DNA of 64,000 nt, taken from Pseudomonas taiwanensis DSM 21245. GTDB taxonomy: Bacteria > Pseudomonadota > Gammaproteobacteria > Pseudomonadales > Pseudomonadaceae. The stretch lies in the NCBI RefSeq assembly GCF_000425785.1, contig NZ_AUEC01000011.1:145094-209093 (forward strand), read 5' to 3'. The position numbers and the translations under genes are program-made. The notes under the pieces are model-generated. The model was not told the DNA's origin, did not search any database, and saw only the letters and a program-made list of their open reading frames with translations. This document shows positions 61,571 to 64,000 of the stretch, in pieces (position 1 is the first letter of the stretch; every line of letters begins with the position of its first letter).

Positions 61571-62415
61571 ATCAGCAAGCCATCCTTGCCGGACTGATCG
61601 GCCGTGGTATTCAACTGTCGCGCACCCCTGCCCTGCACGAGCACGAAGGTGATGCCCAAGCCCTGCGTTACCTGTATCGCCTGATCGACGCCGACCAGCT
61701 GGACGTTCAGGACAGTGCGCTGGCGCAATTGCTTGAGGCGGCGCAACTCACAGGCTTCACCGGCCTCAATATCACCTACCCGTTCAAGCAGGCGATTCTG
61801 CCACTGCTCGATGAGCTGTCGGATGAAGCGCGCGGCATCGGCGCGGTCAATACCGTGGTGCTTAAGGACGGCAAGCGGGTGGGACACAACACCGACTGCC
61901 TGGGCTTCGCCGAAGGTCTGCGCCGTGGGTTGCCCGACGTCTCACGACGCCAGGTGGTGCAGATGGGTGCCGGTGGTGCAGGATCGGCGGTGGCCCATGC
62001 CCTGCTGGGTGAAGGGGTCGAGCGACTGGTGCTGTTCGAGGTCGATGCTGCCCGCGCACAAGCGCTGGTGGACAACCTCAACGCGCACTTCGGCGCGGGC
62101 CGTGCGGTGGTAGGTACGGACTTGGCTAGCGCGCTGGCCGAGGCCGATGGCCTGGTGAATACCACGCCCGTGGGCATGGCCAAGTTGCCGGGCACCCCAC
62201 TGCCTGTAGAGCTACTGCATGAGCGGCTGTGGGTGGCGGAAATCATTTACTTCCCGCTGGAGACCGAACTGCTGCGCGCAGCACGGGCGCTGGGCTGCCG
62301 TACGCTCGATGGCAGCAACATGGCCGTGTTCCAGGCGGTGAAGGCCTTTGAGCTGTTCACCGGGCGCCAGGCCGATGCGGGACGGATGCAAGCGCATTTC
62401 GCCAGCTTCAGCTGA
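61567..62415 (+). CDS. Quinate/shikimate dehydrogenase (AroE family)
   Basis: A 282-residue AroE-family enzyme. [17 protein letters not shown] near 12 (SRTP rather than the SxS of AroE, as in NAD-dependent quinate/shikimate dehydrogenases), NITYPFKQ near 72 with the catalytic Lys, HNTDCLGF near 106 with Asp, [10 protein letters not shown] near 137 for the cofactor and the [17 protein letters not shown] end. It should oxidise quinate or shikimate with NAD(P). Start overlaps aroQ (ATGA). Confidence 0.86.
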   Translation: MNQQAILAGLIGRGIQLSRTPALHEHEGDAQALRYLYRLIDADQLDVQDSALAQLLEAAQLTGFTGLNITYPFKQAILPLLDELSDEARGIGAVNTVVLKDGKRVGHNTDCLGFAEGLRRGLPDVSRRQVVQMGAGGAGSAVAHALLGEGVERLVLFEVDAARAQALVDNLNAHFGAGRAVVGTDLASALAEADGLVNTTPVGMAKLPGTPLPVELLHERLWVAEIIYFPLETELLRAARALGCRTLDGSNMAVFQAVKAFELFTGRQADAGRMQAHFASFS

Positions 62416-62432
62416 ATCGGCCGCCCCCTTCA

Positions 62433-62484
62433 TCGTCGGCAAGCCGGCACCCGCACCAACCCGGTAGGTGCCGGCTGCCGGCGA
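62433..62484. repeat. REP-like inverted repeat
   Basis: GCCGGCACC (62443-62451) and GGTGCCGGC (62467-62475) form a perfect 9-bp stem, extended by imperfect CGGCAA and TGCCGG arms. The GTAGGTGCCGG and GCCGGCGATGAAAGCCGAC words are like the many dispersed GC-rich hairpins of P. putida genomes. It lies between converging genes and may also terminate transcription. Confidence 0.7.
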
Positions 62485-62504
62485 TGAAAGCCGACACATT
62501 GCCA

Positions 62505-63041
62505 TCAGCCCTTCTCATCCAGCAACGCCCTGATCACCCGCGCCTGACCGTCATAATCACCCTCGCCAAAGTGCACATGCCGCACCTGCCCCTTGCGATC
62601 GACGAAATAATGGGCGGGCCAGAACTGATTGCCCCAGGCATTCCAGACCTTGTAGTCGTTATCCACCGCAACCGGATACTCGATACCAAGGCTGGCAACC
62701 TTCGACTTGAGCGTCCCCACATCATGCTCGTAGTCGTATTCCGGGGTATGTACGCCCACCACGACCAGCCCCTGGTCGGCGTACTGGCGCGCCCATTCGT
62801 TCACATGCGGCAAGCTGCGCTGGCAGTTGATGCAGTCCCAGGTCCAGAAATCCACTAGCACCACCTTGCCCTTGAGCGCCGAGGCGTCCAGCGGTGGCGA
62901 GTTGAGCCACTGGTTGGCACCGGCCAGCGACGGCATGGCCCCAAGATCGTCATGGGTCCAGGGCTTCGCGGCTAGGCCCAGGCCTACCAAGGCCAGGGCC
63001 ACACCGCCTATCTTCAGCCAGTGGCGCCGATCAATTCTCAT
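62505..63041 (-). CDS. TlpA/DipZ-like membrane-anchored thioredoxin
   Basis: A 178-residue protein with an N-terminal signal anchor (about 8-25) after a RRHW twin-Arg-like start, and a thioredoxin fold with WTWDCINC (CxxC, near 70). The DYEHDVGTLKSKV and VWNAWGNQFWPAHYFVD segments fit the DipZ C-terminal/AhpC-TSA subgroup. It works in periplasmic disulphide reduction. Start overlaps the stop of the DUF2790 gene by 11 bases. Confidence 0.86.
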   Translation of the reverse strand: MRIDRRHWLKIGGVALALVGLGLAAKPWTHDDLGAMPSLAGANQWLNSPPLDASALKGKVVLVDFWTWDCINCQRSLPHVNEWARQYADQGLVVVGVHTPEYDYEHDVGTLKSKVASLGIEYPVAVDNDYKVWNAWGNQFWPAHYFVDRKGQVRHVHFGEGDYDGQARVIRALLDEKG

Positions 63042-63306
63042 GGCAACCGCCGGTAGCGTACGTACGGTACTGCACGCTCTGCTGCTGACCTTTCGAATCG
63101 AGGTAGTCCATGCGGGTGTTCACCAGGCCGCAGGCATTGCCCTGGTCGTCCTGTACCGACAGCACTTTCTTGATATCGAGCGTGTCGCCGTAGCGGTACT
63201 GCATGACACCGGCATCGCTCATCGGTGCCGTGGCGGCCTGGGCGGCGATAGTGCCGAGGCTCAGCACGGCGAACAGGCTGGCGCTGGCGAAGGTCTTGAA
63301 GTTCAT
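63031..63306 (-). CDS. DUF2790 periplasmic protein
   Basis: A 91-residue precursor with a signal peptide (cleavage after AQA near 24). The mature part carries MQYRYGDTLDIKKVLSV and CGLVNTRMDYLDSKG, matching the small Pseudomonas DUF2790 family. SD AGGAGAG. It is the first gene of the pair with the TlpA-like protein. A Cys pair (about 59 and 88) may be the thioredoxin's substrate, which is inference. Confidence 0.78.
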   Translation of the reverse strand: MNFKTFASASLFAVLSLGTIAAQAATAPMSDAGVMQYRYGDTLDIKKVLSVQDDQGNACGLVNTRMDYLDSKGQQQSVQYRTYATGGCHEN

Positions 63307-63621
63307 GGCATCTCTCCTGTGCAACGTTCAGGTGTGGGGAGTGTTGCTCCCCGGTCGAGAGCCATTTCACCGCTGCCAGGTATCCTGGATGTGTCGTTGC
63401 ACGTTGCTATATGCCTCTTCCTGTATCTGAGTCCGGTACAGTGACGCATTGAAAAATCAGATAAAATCCTTTAAATACATGATGTTAAGGAATAATCCAG
63501 CACCCGAGATGGGCGCCAATCTTGTACAAACGGATACAATGGCATCAGGACGTCACGTATGCATTTTGAGAAAGACCCTCGTCTGCTCTGCCATCTCCAA
63601 TGCGTCATCGACTTCGATGCC
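63307..63621. other. Gene-free DNA, AT-richer in part
   Basis: About 315 bases with no convincing gene. A weak hairpin (GGGGAG/CTCCCC at 63336-63352) and an AT-rich patch (63450-63500) were noticed. An 83-residue frame at 63449-63700 runs into the MITE-like element and lacks an SD, so it is not called. Confidence 0.5.
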
Positions 63622-63766
63622 TAGGCTCTGTGTGAAACGTCTTGAGACGAAGGTCAGGCAAGGCGAAAACAGCCGAGGAAGCGGAGTTTACGGGTTGTAA
63701 ATGAGCATTCCGAGGCTGTTTTCAACGCAGCATCACCGAGTATCAAGGCTTTTCGTACAGAGCCTA
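63622..63766. mobile_element. MITE-like or IS-end element with inverted repeats
   Basis: TAGGCTCTGTGTGAAA at the left end and the reverse complement of TTTCGTACAGAGCCTA at the right end match at 14 of 16 positions and bound 145 bp. The inside has no coding frame of note. The outer TA on both ends could be a duplicated target. The pattern is that of a short nonautonomous transposon or fused IS ends. Confidence 0.6.
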
Positions 63767-63947
63767 CGGGCTTGCTCCCGGGAGGACCGCGCTGAACGGC
63801 CCCTCCTGGGCCGCAGCGCTTGACGGGCATCCATGCCCGTCACCTCCCTCCGCAAGCCCTACGCTCGGCCTACTGACGTCGCAATTTGCCGCGTCTGGGA
63901 TATCGCGCATTAAAAGCAAAAGCGGAGCATGAAATACCAAACCCGAA

Positions 63948-64000
<53 letters not shown>

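Noticed and set aside
63449..63700. An 83-codon plus-strand frame.
   Set aside because: No SD, low-complexity composition, runs across the left end of the MITE-like element, no family resemblance.

Overview
The window is high-GC chromosomal DNA from a fluorescent Pseudomonas, most probably the P. putida group. The reasons are the whole-protein resemblances, strong Shine-Dalgarno sequences, many ATGA/TGATG gene overlaps, two extra FNR-type regulators beside universal stress protein genes (as reported for P. putida KT2440), and an imperfect REP-like element. No rRNA, tRNA, CRISPR array, prophage or intact insertion sequence was seen.

Layout. (1) 1-3371: a transport block on the minus strand (cation:proton antiporter, PotE-type antiporter, solute-binding protein cut by the window edge). 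(2) 3.5-33.3 kb: a low-oxygen stress island. Fourteen TTGAT-N4-ATCAA-like (Anr/FNR) boxes, five of them perfect, lie in its promoter gaps. They front six tandem universal stress proteins, a second GroEL, Hsp20, an FtsH-type protease, a BON protein, phosphoketolase, a PRPP-synthetase-like enzyme, two phosphoribosyltransferases, a P1B-5-type metal ATPase fused to hemerythrin, a potassium-channel-like protein, two GNAT acetyltransferases, an erythromycin-esterase-like protein, a beta-CASP nuclease and two FNR regulators. (3) 33.4-59.2 kb: a general-stress and envelope region. It holds a DJ-1/PfpI protein; an operon of a haem-oxygenase-like diiron protein, a methyltransferase and a GCS2-type ligase; a 1370-residue CheB-CheR-PAS-kinase-receiver protein; the ybhP-clsB-ybhN trio; a metallothionein; LigD; an overlapping acyl-CoA dehydrogenase/PIG-L/methyltransferase/glycosyltransferase operon; and many small hydrophilic proteins. 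Its content resembles the stress region around ligD and the metallothionein gene of P. aeruginosa. (4) 59.4-64 kb: a CadC-like regulator, aroQ-aroE type quinate/shikimate genes, a TlpA-like thioredoxin, a 145-bp MITE-like element and an (AAC)n tract at the edge.

How the genes may work together. In the island, low oxygen would be read by Anr and by the two local FNR proteins, each with four candidate cluster cysteines. They would switch on protein quality control (GroEL2, Hsp20, FtsH2), stress signalling (USPs, CBS), substrate-level energy supply (phosphoketolase to acetyl phosphate), nucleotide/PRPP salvage and metal or redox control (ATPase-hemerythrin). In four gaps two divergent genes each have their own box, and box-to-start distances are similar throughout. 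This suggests a designed regulon, not chance sites. Regulation and pathway statements are inferences from sequence; no expression data were available.
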